Positions 50,939 to 59,650 of a DNA stretch of 64,000 nt are shown one piece after another (the stretch's first letter is position 1; every line of letters begins with the position of its first letter). The position numbers and the translations under genes are program-made. The notes below the pieces were generated by a model, which ran no database searches, was not told the DNA's origin, and saw nothing but the letters and a program-made list of their open reading frames with translations. Location of the stretch: positions 160,271 to 224,270 of the forward strand of contig NZ_JBAJEY010000004.1 of assembly GCF_039822285.1 (NCBI RefSeq), read 5' to 3'. This DNA comes from Thiofaba sp039822285 (lineage in GTDB: Bacteria > Pseudomonadota > Gammaproteobacteria > Halothiobacillales > Halothiobacillaceae).

Positions 50939-51910
50939 TTATTCCGGGACGCAGATCTCGCCGCGCATCATCGCACGGATGGTGTTGACGATCAGCACCA
51001 CGATCAGCAGGGTCAGCAAGGTCAGCAGCAGCGGGGCGAGTGAGGCAAAGAAGGCGCCGCCGACCTTTTCCAGCATGATCATGGTGGCGATGGTGATGGC
51101 GGCCATCGGGAAGGAGTAGGCCCACCAGGGCAGGGCGAACTTCACCTTGGCAAATTCCCTGATCTGGAAGAACAGCAGCAAGGTGGTGAACAGGGCGATG
51201 TAGTAGAGCACCCGTCCGGCATCATCCAGCATCCCGCCGTGCAGCTTGATCCAGGAGATAAAGCCGACCGCCGGCGGGGCGATCAGGATGAACAGGGTCG
51301 GCAGCAGCTTGGCCGGCATGGGGTTGTGGAAGAAGAACCGGTTCATCAGGATGGTCAACAGCACGATCCAGAACACCAGGCCGATGCTGAAGAAGAACCA
51401 GGATACTTCCGGGAACCCCAGCTGGACGCCGGCCACCGGCACCAGGATGTTACCGACGATGGGGATGAACCAGGCCGGGTTGCTATGCTGGATCTGGAAC
51501 TTTTCGTGGTGGATCCAGGCGGACAGGATGATCAAGGTGAACAGAAGCTGCACCGCGCTGCCGATGCCCCACAACCAGAGCGCAACCCCGGAGGCATACT
51601 CGAGGCTGGCGATGGAGAGCAGGATCAGGCCGATCGACATGGCCGGGAAGAAGCTCAGGCGGATCGGGTGGTTGAACTCCTCGGCTACGTGGCCGCGATG
51701 GCGCAGGAACTTGGTCAGGTAGGTCAGGCCGATGCCGGCATAGGCGAGCGCGGTGAGCGCCAGCAGGGCGAAACTTGGCTTGAAGGACCAGGCCCAGAGG
51801 TGCTCGGCCTTCTCGACGGCGATGGTCAGGCCAGCCAGGCCCATCACGATGGCGAAGAAGGAGACCGGGAAGTGTTCGAGGCGGCCGTGCGCGGTGGCGG
51901 GGGTATCCAT
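50939..51910 (-). CDS. SLAC1/TDT-family anion channel or carrier
   Basis: A 323-residue membrane protein with about ten spans, in the TehA/SLAC1/Mae1 (TDT) family. It opens LEHFPVSFFAIVMGLAGLTIAVEKAEHLW and has later SFKPSFALLALTALAYAGIG and GGAFFASLAPLLLTLL. Relatives carry small anions, dicarboxylates or act as anion channels. The start at 51910 gives MDTPATAHGRLEHF; an extension is possible but unsupported. The substrate is unknown. Confidence 0.8.
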   Translation of the reverse strand: MDTPATAHGRLEHFPVSFFAIVMGLAGLTIAVEKAEHLWAWSFKPSFALLALTALAYAGIGLTYLTKFLRHRGHVAEEFNHPIRLSFFPAMSIGLILLSIASLEYASGVALWLWGIGSAVQLLFTLIILSAWIHHEKFQIQHSNPAWFIPIVGNILVPVAGVQLGFPEVSWFFFSIGLVFWIVLLTILMNRFFFHNPMPAKLLPTLFILIAPPAVGFISWIKLHGGMLDDAGRVLYYIALFTTLLLFFQIREFAKVKFALPWWAYSFPMAAITIATMIMLEKVGGAFFASLAPLLLTLLTLLIVVLIVNTIRAMMRGEICVPE

Positions 51911-51991
51911 GGAACATGCTCCAGTGTTGAACTCGGGTATTGATAATGTAGCAGGCCCTGGCTCTGCAATAAAACTCATCTATGCGTGTAT

Positions 51992-52660
51992 ATGAATCTT
52001 CCTGATGGTCTGCTGCCCGCGAGTCTGCTCTGGCTCTTCAATCTCGCCCTGCTGCTCCTGCTCGGCGTGGCGGCCTGGCGCGCCCCATGGCGCCTGTTCC
52101 TGGCCGTGGGCAGCCGCCAGCACCTGTTCCTCGCGGCCTGCCTCCTGCTCGTCCTGCTGTGGGGCATGCGGGCCGAGGTGGGGCCGGGGCTGTCCATCCA
52201 CTTCCTCGGCATGGCGGCCTTCAGCCTGATGTTCGGCTGGCCGCTGGCCCTGCTTGGTGGGGCGATCGTCATGGCGGGCTACACCTTCCTCGGTCAGGCC
52301 GGCTGGACGGCGTTTGGGGTCAACACCCTGATCACTGCGGCCATCCCGGCACTGGTTGCGCATGCCGCGCTAGTCTTCTCGCGCCGCCACATGGCGCCGA
52401 ACTTCTTCGTCTACATCTTCATCCCGGGCTTCTTCGGCGCGGCGCTGGGGGTGCTCGTCAGTGTGCTGCTCGGGGCCGCGTTGCTGGTGCTGGCTGGCGT
52501 CTATGACGCGGTGCACCTCTGGCATGACTATCTGCCCTATCTGCCGCTGGTGATGTTGCCGGAGGCCGTGCTCAACGGGATGATCCTCACCGCGCTGGTG
52601 GTCATCAAGCCGGACTGGGTGGCCACGTTTGATGATGAAATTTATATACGCAACAGATAA
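51992..52660 (+). CDS. CbiM-like energy-coupling-factor permease family protein
   Basis: A 222-residue membrane protein with about seven spans. The start MNLPDGLLPASLLWLFNL resembles the MHIPDG opening of CbiM, the cobalt/nickel S-component, in which the N-terminal amine and His2 bind the metal. Here Asn replaces that His, so metal binding is doubtful. No CbiN, CbiQ or CbiO gene is near, so it stands alone. An in-frame GTG two codons upstream (51986) is an alternative start, which would shift the motif. Confidence 0.65.
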   Translation: MNLPDGLLPASLLWLFNLALLLLLGVAAWRAPWRLFLAVGSRQHLFLAACLLLVLLWGMRAEVGPGLSIHFLGMAAFSLMFGWPLALLGGAIVMAGYTFLGQAGWTAFGVNTLITAAIPALVAHAALVFSRRHMAPNFFVYIFIPGFFGAALGVLVSVLLGAALLVLAGVYDAVHLWHDYLPYLPLVMLPEAVLNGMILTALVVIKPDWVATFDDEIYIRNR

Positions 52661-52803
52661 ATTGATGGTTATGTTGCGCCATTCCTACTATGGAGCGCGA
52701 GGGGTGTGCGGTAACATTCGCGTCAACTTGGCGCTGACCCGTCACTGAACTGTCGGGGGGTGCACGTGTCCAAGTCCATGCATTCACCCACAGGAGAATC
52801 TCG

Positions 52804-53115
52804 ATGAAGACTGTTGTAGCCCTGACCGCTGCTGTAGCCCTGATGAGCGGCGCTGCTTTCGCCGCTGGCGATGCCGCCGCTGGCAAGGCCAAGTTCGCCT
52901 CCAGCTGTGCCAGCTGCCACGGCATGAACGGCGAAGGCGCCGGCATTTTCCCGAAGCTGGCCGGCAAGACCGCTGACGACGCCGCTGCCAAGCTGACCGC
53001 CTACAAGGCCGGCAAGCAGGTGGGTCCGAACACCGCCATGATGGCCCCGATGGCTGCCGGTCTGTCCGACGCCGACATCGCCAACCTGGCGGCTCACATC
53101 GCCACCCTGAAGTAA
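52804..53115 (+). CDS. Small class I cytochrome c
   Basis: A periplasmic mono-haem cytochrome c of 103 residues. A signal peptide (MKTVVALTAAVALMSGAAFA) is followed by the haem site CASCH (Cys35, Cys38, His39). The distal methionine is probably in NTAMMAPMAAGLSD. This is the c553/c5-like small carrier that passes electrons to a terminal oxidase. AGGAGAA precedes the ATG, and the strong codon bias suggests high expression. A terminator follows. Confidence 0.9.
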   Translation: MKTVVALTAAVALMSGAAFAAGDAAAGKAKFASSCASCHGMNGEGAGIFPKLAGKTADDAAAKLTAYKAGKQVGPNTAMMAPMAAGLSDADIANLAAHIATLK

Positions 53116-53154
53116 GCCCTCAGCGTCGCAAGACGCGATCCGGTTTACCGTACC

Positions 53155-53180
53155 AAGCCGCGCCCTGTGCGCGGCTTTTG
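53155..53180 (+). terminator. Terminator of the cytochrome c gene
   Basis: AAGCCGCGC-CCTGT-GCGCGGCTT is followed by TTGTTT, about 40 bases after the stop codon. Confidence 0.88.
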
Positions 53181-53203
53181 TTTACGCGTTTTTCGCAGCG
53201 GCG

Positions 53204-53229
53204 CAAAAAAACCTCCCCGGAGGGGAGGT
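53204..53229 (-). terminator. Terminator of rpiA
   Basis: On the minus strand ACCTCCCC-TCC-GGGGAGGT is followed by a T-run of about seven, 20 bases after the rpiA stop. Confidence 0.88.
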
Positions 53230-53248
53230 CATCCTGACTCAGGTGCGC

Positions 53249-53905
53249 TTAGCCGATCTTGCGCACGCCATCGCGGGTGGCGAGGATCAGCACATCGGCG
53301 GGGCGGAGGGCGAAGAGCCCGACGGTGACGATGCCGGGGATGTTGTTCAGCTCATCCTCGAGCTTGGCCGGCTGCATGATCTCGAGGTTGTGCACGTCGA
53401 GGATCTGGTTGCCGTTGTCGGTGACGAAACCGTCGCGGTAGACCGGGTTGCCGCCGCGCTTGACCAGTTCGCGGGCGATCATGCTGCGCGCCATCGGGAT
53501 CACCTCGATCGGCAGCGGGAACTTGCCCAGCACCGGCACCAGTTTGCTCTCATCGGCGATGCAGACGAAGGTCTTGGCCATGTGGGCGATGATCTTCTCG
53601 CGGGTCAGCGCGCCGCCGCCGCCCTTGATCAGCTGCAGGTGCTCGTTGGCCTCATCGGCGCCGTCGACGTAGACGGGGATGTCGTCCACTTCGTTCAGGT
53701 CGAACACCTGGATGCCGTGCTTGCGCAGGCGCTCGGTGGAGGCGTTGGAGCTGGAGACCGCGCCTTCGATCTTGTGCTTGATGGTGGCCAGGCCGTCGAT
53801 GAAGTGGTTGACGGTGGAACCGGTGCCGACACCGACGATGGTGCCGGGCTTGATGTATTCGAGAGCGGCCAGCGCGGCCTGGCGCTTCAGTTCGTCTTGG
53901 TTCAT
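53249..53905 (-). CDS. rpiA: Ribose-5-phosphate isomerase A
   Basis: RpiA of 218 residues, interconverting ribose 5-phosphate and ribulose 5-phosphate in the Calvin and pentose phosphate cycles. GVGTGSTVNHFID, DGADEANEHLQLIKGGGGALTREKI and the closing TRDGVRKIG are the family motifs. The start at 53905 with GGAG upstream is used; the longer frame is unsupported. It stands alone, with a MITE copy behind its promoter region. Confidence 0.95.
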   Translation of the reverse strand: MNQDELKRQAALAALEYIKPGTIVGVGTGSTVNHFIDGLATIKHKIEGAVSSSNASTERLRKHGIQVFDLNEVDDIPVYVDGADEANEHLQLIKGGGGALTREKIIAHMAKTFVCIADESKLVPVLGKFPLPIEVIPMARSMIARELVKRGGNPVYRDGFVTDNGNQILDVHNLEIMQPAKLEDELNNIPGIVTVGLFALRPADVLILATRDGVRKIG

Positions 53906-53981
53906 GGGGGTCTCCTCGGATGCAAACCTTCCAAGAGTACCCGAAAACGGGTTGATGGAGGAGCGGCCCCGCCAGGGTTCG

Positions 53982-54178
53982 CAGGGCAATTGCATGAACC
54001 TATTTCATCGGTCTGGACGCTCGCGTAGGAGCGGCGCCCTCGCCGCGATAGGGCAACCCTGAACGGGCTATCGGCCCGAGGGCGGGCCTCCTACAGCCAA
54101 CGAGAGCAAGGATGGCTCCCTTAGCACGCTGGATTTTCACCTTGTGCGATCGCTCCACGCCCTCATGCGATTGCCCTG
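53982..54178. mobile_element. MITE-like element with REP hairpins, copy B (197 bp)
   Basis: Inverted relative to copy A. Its 16-bp ends CAGGGCAATTGCATGA (53982) and TCATGCGATTGCCCTG (54163) match inversely with one mismatch. Perfect 10-bp direct repeats, CCAGGGTTCG, abut both ends (53972-53981 and 54179-54188), the mark of an insertion. Inside are the two facing REP hairpins; where copy A has GCGACG/CGTCGC this copy has GCGGCG/CGCCGC, a compensatory pair. No coding sequence. It fills most of the 307-base gap between rpiA and ilvA. Confidence 0.88.
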
Positions 54179-54212
54179 CCAGGGTTCGCAGAGGGGCCTC
54201 TCATTCCTCACA

Positions 54213-55744
54213 TTAAGCCAGGAATAGGTTGTAGGCTGGATTGTCGCTCTCGTCCCAGTAGGGGTAGCCCAAGGCCTCAAGGAACTGCTCGAACGGGTGG
54301 CGCTCCTCTGCGGGAACCTGGATGCCCACCAGCACCCGGCCGTAGTCGGCGCCGTGGTTGCGGTAGTGGAACAGGCTGATGTTCCACCGGGCGCCCATGC
54401 GGGTGAGGAAGTGGAGCAGGGCGCCGGGGCGCTCGGGGAATTCGAAACGGTAGAGAATCTCGTGTTCCACGCGCGGGCCGTGGCCGCCGACCATGTGGCG
54501 CACGTGCAGCTTGGCCATCTCGTTGCCGGTCATGTCGAGCACCGGGTAGCCGCGCTCGCGCAGCAGGGTGATGAGGGCCTCCTTCTCCGCCGCACCACCG
54601 TCGAGTTGGATGCCGACGAAGATGTGGGCGTCGCGCGCATCATTGAAACGATAGTTGAACTCGGTGATGGCACGCCGGCCGAGGGTCTCGCAGAAGGCGC
54701 GGAAGCTGCCGGGGCGCTCGGGGATGGTGACCGCGAACAGGGCCTCGCGCTGCTCGCCGAGTTCCGCCCGCTCGGCAATGTGGCGCAGGCGGTCGAAGTT
54801 CATGTTGGCGCCGGAGTTGATGGCGATGAGAGGGGCCCGTTCCATGCGATTGGCCCGGGGGGTACGGCTCACATAGCGCTTGAGGCCCGCGATGGCGAGC
54901 GCCCCGGCCGGCTCGGCGATGGCCCGGGTGTCGTCGAAGATGTCCTTGATCGCGGCGCTGATCTCGTCCGTGCTGACCAGGATCACCTCGTCCACGCACT
55001 CGCGCGCGATGCGGAAGGTCTCCTCGCCGGCCTGCCGCACGGCCACGCCGTCGGCGAACAGGCCGACCTGCGGCAGCACCACGCGCGCGTCCGCGGCCAG
55101 GGCCGCGTGCATGCAGGCCGCGTCCTCCGGCTCGACACCGATGATGCGGGTGGCCGGGCGCAGGTGCTTGAGGTAGGCGGCGACCCCGGCGATCAGACCG
55201 CCACCGCCGACCGGCACGAACACCGCCTCGATCGGGTCCGGGTGCTGGCGCAGGATCTCCATGCCGATAGTGCCCTGCCCGGCGATCACCTCGGGGTCGT
55301 CGTAGGGGTGGATGAAGGTCAGCCCCTCCTGCTTGGCGAGGCTGCGGGCGTGGGCATAGGCCTCGTCATAGGCATCGCCGTGCAACACCACCTCGCCACC
55401 GCGCCGGCGCACGGCATTGACCTTGATCGCCGGGGTGGTGGCGGGCATGACGATCACCGCCCTCAGGCCCAGGCGCTCGGCGGCGAGGGCCACGCCCTGG
55501 GCGTGGTTGCCCGCGCTGGCGGCGATCACCCCTGCCCCGAGTTCGCCGCGGGTGTGCAGGTGGTGGATCTTGTTGTAGGCCCCGCGCAGCTTGAACGAGA
55601 ACACCGGCTGCAGGTCCTCGCGCTTGAGCAGCACCGGCTTACCCAGGCGCGTGGAGAGCAGCGGCATGGCATCGAGCGGGCTCTCGATCGCCACGTCGTA
55701 GACGCGGGCGGTGAGGATGCGCTCGAGGTAGTCGCGGGTGAGGC

Positions 55745-55748
<4 letters not shown>
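54213..55748 (-). CDS. ilvA: Threonine ammonia-lyase, biosynthetic
   Basis: IlvA of 511 residues, making 2-oxobutanoate from threonine for isoleucine synthesis. The PLP lysine is Lys53 (FSFKLRGAYNKI), with AGNHAQGVALAA and PVGGGGLIAGVA downstream. Two ACT-like regulatory domains fill about residues 325-505, the length of the isoleucine-inhibited form. The EVE-domain gene ends four bases inside its start (ATGA), so ilvA is coupled to it. Confidence 0.95.
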
Positions 55749-56215
<467 letters not shown>

Positions 56216-56227
56216 GGGTCGGTTCCG

Positions 56228-56821
56228 TCAAAAGCGATCGAACAAGCGTACCCCGTCCTCGGTGACGATGCCATCCAGCGGTACATCCCAGCGCTCGACC
56301 GGCAGGGGCGGGCAGCGCTGCAGGCCGAAGGCCACCCCGATCAGCAGGGGCTTGCGCCAGCGGCGGCGGGCGTGGCGGAAGGCGAGGGTGCGGTCGTAGA
56401 AGCCGCCACCCATCCCTAAGCGGTTGCCGGCATCGTCGAAGCCGACCAGGGGCATGAGGATGAGATCGAGCTCGCGCGCGCTCAGCAGGTCGCTGGGTCG
56501 GTGGCGGGGCTCGGGGATGCGGAAGCGGTTCGGGCGCAGCGGATGGCCGATCTGCCAAGGCGCGAAGCGCAGGCGCGAGCCTTGGGCAAGAATGGGCAGG
56601 TAGAGGCACTGGCGGGGGTGGGTGAGCGACGCCAGCGGGCGCAGATCGACCTCGCCGTCGGCCGGCCAAAACAGGGCGATGCGGCGGGCGTGCCGGAAAA
56701 CGGGGTGCAGGCGCAGGGCCTCGAGCATGGCGGCTTCGAGCCAGGCGCGGTCCAGTCCTTGCAGCGCACGGCGGCTGTGGCGCAGGGTCTGGCGAAGTTC
56801 TTTGCGGGAGAGGGGATGCAT
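56228..56821 (-). CDS. ygfA: 5-Formyltetrahydrofolate cyclo-ligase
   Basis: A 197-residue cyclo-ligase that returns 5-formyl-THF to 5,10-methenyl-THF with ATP. The N-terminal KELRQTLRHSRRAL and the nucleotide-binding DLILMPLVGFDDAGNRLGMGGGFYDRTL are typical. It begins 10 bases after the 6S RNA, the same co-transcribed order as ssrS-ygfA in Escherichia coli. It is followed by the EVE gene after 12 bases. Confidence 0.92.
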   Translation of the reverse strand: MHPLSRKELRQTLRHSRRALQGLDRAWLEAAMLEALRLHPVFRHARRIALFWPADGEVDLRPLASLTHPRQCLYLPILAQGSRLRFAPWQIGHPLRPNRFRIPEPRHRPSDLLSARELDLILMPLVGFDDAGNRLGMGGGFYDRTLAFRHARRRWRKPLLIGVAFGLQRCPPLPVERWDVPLDGIVTEDGVRLFDRF

Positions 56822-56831
56822 GGGGAGAGGG

Positions 56832-57008
56832 TCTTCCAGGGCGCCGCTGTTGGCCGGGTACCTTGAACCGAGCGGTTCAAGTCGGGGAGGGCGGTGAGAG
56901 CGTCAGGCTTTCCGCGTGGGGCGGACATGCACACGGCTCTAGGGGCCATCCCCAGGGAGGTGCATTAAGGCTCAAGGGGATTGGGCTACTGGCGCACGCT
57001 CCAGAAGA
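56832..57008 (-). ncRNA. ssrS: 6S RNA
   Basis: The about 177-base minus-strand stretch fits 6S RNA, the regulator that mimics an open promoter and binds sigma70 RNA polymerase. It has complementary ends (TCTTCTGG near 57008 and CCTGGAAGA near 56832), an early GCCAGTAGCCCAATCCCCTTGAGCC segment in place of the family's conserved 5' region, and the hallmark hairpin CTTGAACC...GGTTCAAG at 56862-56881. The synteny zapA-ssrS-ygfA is that of Gammaproteobacteria. The exact ends are estimates. Confidence 0.88.
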
Positions 57009-57015
57009 CTTAGTT

Positions 57016-57354
57016 TCAGGTTAGATCAGTCCCGGCCGGTTTGCAACGTTCGAGGGTCTCGCGGATGCGCTGGCCCAGCGCCTGCACTTCCAGCGAGGCC
57101 GGCAGGGTGTCGTCCGTCGCCGCCGGGGCGTGGCCGGCGCGCAGTTGCAACAGCTCGTGGGTGATGTTGAGAGCGGCCATGACGGCCACCCGGTCGTTGC
57201 CGATGACCTTGCCGGTGTGGCGGATCTCACGCATCTTGCCATCGAGGAAGCGGGCCGAGCGCTCCAGGGCCTCGCGCTCGCTCTCGGGGCAGGCGACGCG
57301 GTATTCCTTGTCGAGGATCGTGATGTCGACGGGGATGGAGGGTTCGGTGCTCAT
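57016..57354 (-). CDS. zapA: Cell division protein ZapA
   Basis: ZapA of 112 residues, stabilising FtsZ bundles at the division site. VDITILDKEYRVACPESEREALERSARFLDGKM and VIGNDRVAVMAALNITHELLQL match the family; the C-terminus forms a coiled coil. Its start overlaps the stop of the ZapB-like gene by four bases (ATGA). Confidence 0.92.
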   Translation of the reverse strand: MSTEPSIPVDITILDKEYRVACPESEREALERSARFLDGKMREIRHTGKVIGNDRVAVMAALNITHELLQLRAGHAPAATDDTLPASLEVQALGQRIRETLERCKPAGTDLT

Positions 57355-57572
57355 GCCTGGCTCTCCAGGGTACGCAGCTGTTCGAGGACGGGGGCAAGAC
57401 GGGCCTCGGCCTCGCCAAGCAGGGCCTGCAGTCGCATTTTCTCGTCGCGCAGGTGCCGGTTGTCATCCTCCAGCCGCTGGTTGGCGCGCTTGAGGGTTTC
57501 ACACAGCTCGGCAAGCTGCAGGACACCCTCCTCGAGTCCCTGCCACTCTTCTTGTGTGATGATGCGCTGCAT
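57351..57572 (-). CDS. ZapB-like coiled-coil protein (TIGR02449 family)
   Basis: A 73-residue protein that is almost entirely coiled coil (ETLKRANQRLEDDNRHLRDEKMRLQALLGEAEARL). It matches the small TIGR02449 family that lies in front of zapA in many Gammaproteobacteria and is often called ZapB-like. GGAGA precedes the ATG at 57572; an ATG at 57584 is less likely. It is translationally coupled to zapA. Confidence 0.82.
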   Translation of the reverse strand: MQRIITQEEWQGLEEGVLQLAELCETLKRANQRLEDDNRHLRDEKMRLQALLGEAEARLAPVLEQLRTLESQA

Positions 57573-57732
57573 CGTGTTCTCCAACGGCCATGGCGCCGCC
57601 CAGATAAAGCAAAAATCTTAGGTTGCGGGTCGAGCTTGTGCAACCGGAGGGGCGCGCGCTGGGCGGCAGTCCCGCGGCAGGTGTGCATGGTAGGATGGGC
57701 ATACGAGACTCAAGGCGCGCGAGGTGCGGCTC

Positions 57733-58311
57733 ATGGTGGAATTCGATCGGGTGGACGAGGCCCTGGACGATGCGGCGGTGCAGGCCGCCGAGGCGCATGG
57801 CGTGCTCGCCGGGATGCTGTGTGCGGCGGGGGCGGCCGAACTTGGGGACTGGTGGTCGGCCATCCGCGAAGACGAGTCGCAGGTCAAGGTGCCTGAACCC
57901 GTACGCGAGCTGCATGCCGAGACGGTGGCGAGCCTGGCCGACGTGACCGGCACCTTCGATCTGATGCTCCCGACGGACGAGGCGTCGCTGGAGGAGCGCG
58001 CCGAAGCGCTGCACGACTGGTGCCAGGGGTTCCTCTACGGCTATGGTCTGGCCGGGGGGCGCGACCCGGTGAAGTTATTGCCCGATGCCGCCGAGGTCCT
58101 GCGCGACATCCACCAGTTCGCCCAGGCGAGCTTCGATCTTGGCGAGGACGCCGAGGAGGATGAGCAGGCCTACAGCGACCTGGTCGAGTACCTGCGCGTG
58201 GGGGTGCTGCTGCTGCACGAAACCCTCCATCCCCGTCCCGAGCCTGCGACCGGGGTGAAGGCCGGAGCGGCGGGCGCCTGGCCGCAGGCCGGTTCCCGAA
58301 CCCTGCACTGA
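57733..58311 (+). CDS. ygfB: UPF0149 (YgfB/YecA) family protein
   Basis: A 192-residue acidic protein of the UPF0149 family: AHGVLAGMLCAAG, ALHDWCQGFLYGYGLAGG and SDLVEYLRVGVLLLHETL are its signatures. YgfB in Pseudomonas affects cell-wall recycling gene control; a general role is open. A GTG at 57724 could be used, but the ATG at 57733 is preferred. It is followed by pepP after 19 bases, as in E. coli, and diverges from the ZapB-like gene. Confidence 0.9.
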   Translation: MVEFDRVDEALDDAAVQAAEAHGVLAGMLCAAGAAELGDWWSAIREDESQVKVPEPVRELHAETVASLADVTGTFDLMLPTDEASLEERAEALHDWCQGFLYGYGLAGGRDPVKLLPDAAEVLRDIHQFAQASFDLGEDAEEDEQAYSDLVEYLRVGVLLLHETLHPRPEPATGVKAGAAGAWPQAGSRTLH

Positions 58312-58330
58312 CGTTCCGCGAGGGTCTGTC

Positions 58331-59650
58331 ATGTCGATCCATCCCCTCCTCGACAAGAAACACTTCGCCCGCCGTCGCAAGCGCCTGCTGGCGCAGCTGG
58401 GGCCGGAGGGCATCGCCATCCTGCCGGCCGCCGTCGAGCGGGTACGCAACCGTGATACCCACTACCCCTTCCGCCAGGACAGCGATTTCCGCTATCTGAC
58501 CGGCTTCGACGAACCCGATGCCGTGCTGGTGCTGGCGCCGGGACACGAGGAGGGACCGTTCATCCTGTTCGTGCGCCCGCGCGATGCCGAGCGTGAACAA
58601 TGGGACGGTCGCCGTGCCGGCGTGGCGGGGGCCCGCAAGCTGTACGGGGCCGACCAGGCTTATGCCATCGATGAGCTGGACGAACGCTTGCCGGCCCTGC
58701 TCGCCGGGCGGGAGCAGTTCTATGCCCCACTGGATGACGGTCATTTCGCCCAGCGCCTGTTTGGCTGGCTGGCCAAGGTGCGGCGTCAGCAGCGCGCGGG
58801 GGTGAAGGCCCCGGCCGGCTGGTTCGACCTGGCCCCGCTGGTGCACGAGATGCGCCTGTTCAAGGACGAGGACGAGGCCCATGTGCTGCGTGAGGCCTGC
58901 CGGGTCACCGCGCTCGCCCACCGGCGGGTCATGCAGGCGGTGCGTCCCGGCCTGCCCGAATACGCGCTGGAGGCCGAGCTGTTGCACACCTTCCGCGGGC
59001 ATGGCGGCGAACCGGCCTTCCCCTCCATCGTCGCCGGCGGGGCCAACGCCTGCATCCTGCACTACACCGAGAACCGTGACCGGTTGCAGCAGGGCGAGCT
59101 GGTGCTGGTGGATGCGGGCTGCGAGTGGGGCGGCTATTGCGGTGACATCACCCGCACCCTGCCCGTCGGCGGGCGCTTCTCCCCGGCCGCGCGCGAGCTG
59201 TATGCCGTGGTGCTGGCGGCGCAGCAGGCGGCCATTGAGTCGGTCCGTCCCGGCGCCAGCTGGGACGCCCCGCACCAGGCCGCGGTGCGCGTGCTGACCG
59301 AGGGGCTGGTCACGCTCGGCCTGCTCAAGGGCAAGGTCGAGCGGCTGATCGAGAAGGAGGCCTACAAACGCTTCTACATGCACCGCGCCGGGCACTGGCT
59401 CGGCATGGACGTGCACGACGTGGGCGCCTACAAGGTGGATGGTGCCTGGCGGCCGCTGGAGCCTGGCATGGCCCTGACCGTGGAGCCCGGGTTGTACATC
59501 GACGATGGCAAGGATGTGCCCAAGGCCTTCCGCAACATCGGCATCCGTATCGAGGACGATGTGCTGGTCACCCGCGAGGGCTGCGAGGTGTTGACCGCGG
59601 AGGCCCCCAAGTCGATCGAGGCGCTGGAGGAGATCGTGCCGCATGTTTGA
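58331..59650 (+). CDS. pepP: Xaa-Pro aminopeptidase
   Basis: Aminopeptidase P of 439 residues, cleaving the first residue before proline. The pita-bread fold shows the metal residues in LVDAGCEWGGYCGDITRTLP, HRAGHWLGMDVHD, ALTVEPGLY and GIRIEDDVLV. It overlaps ubiH by eight bases, as in the pepP-ubiH-ubiI order of many Gammaproteobacteria, and follows ygfB after 19 bases. Confidence 0.95.
   Translation: MSIHPLLDKKHFARRRKRLLAQLGPEGIAILPAAVERVRNRDTHYPFRQDSDFRYLTGFDEPDAVLVLAPGHEEGPFILFVRPRDAEREQWDGRRAGVAGARKLYGADQAYAIDELDERLPALLAGREQFYAPLDDGHFAQRLFGWLAKVRRQQRAGVKAPAGWFDLAPLVHEMRLFKDEDEAHVLREACRVTALAHRRVMQAVRPGLPEYALEAELLHTFRGHGGEPAFPSIVAGGANACILHYTENRDRLQQGELVLVDAGCEWGGYCGDITRTLPVGGRFSPAARELYAVVLAAQQAAIESVRPGASWDAPHQAAVRVLTEGLVTLGLLKGKVERLIEKEAYKRFYMHRAGHWLGMDVHDVGAYKVDGAWRPLEPGMALTVEPGLYIDDGKDVPKAFRNIGIRIEDDVLVTREGCEVLTAEAPKSIEALEEIVPHV

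Noticed and set aside
51930..51970. FNR/ANR-type site (TTGATAATG) before the SLAC1-type gene
   Set aside because: Only one half-site is present; the mirrored ATCAA half is missing.
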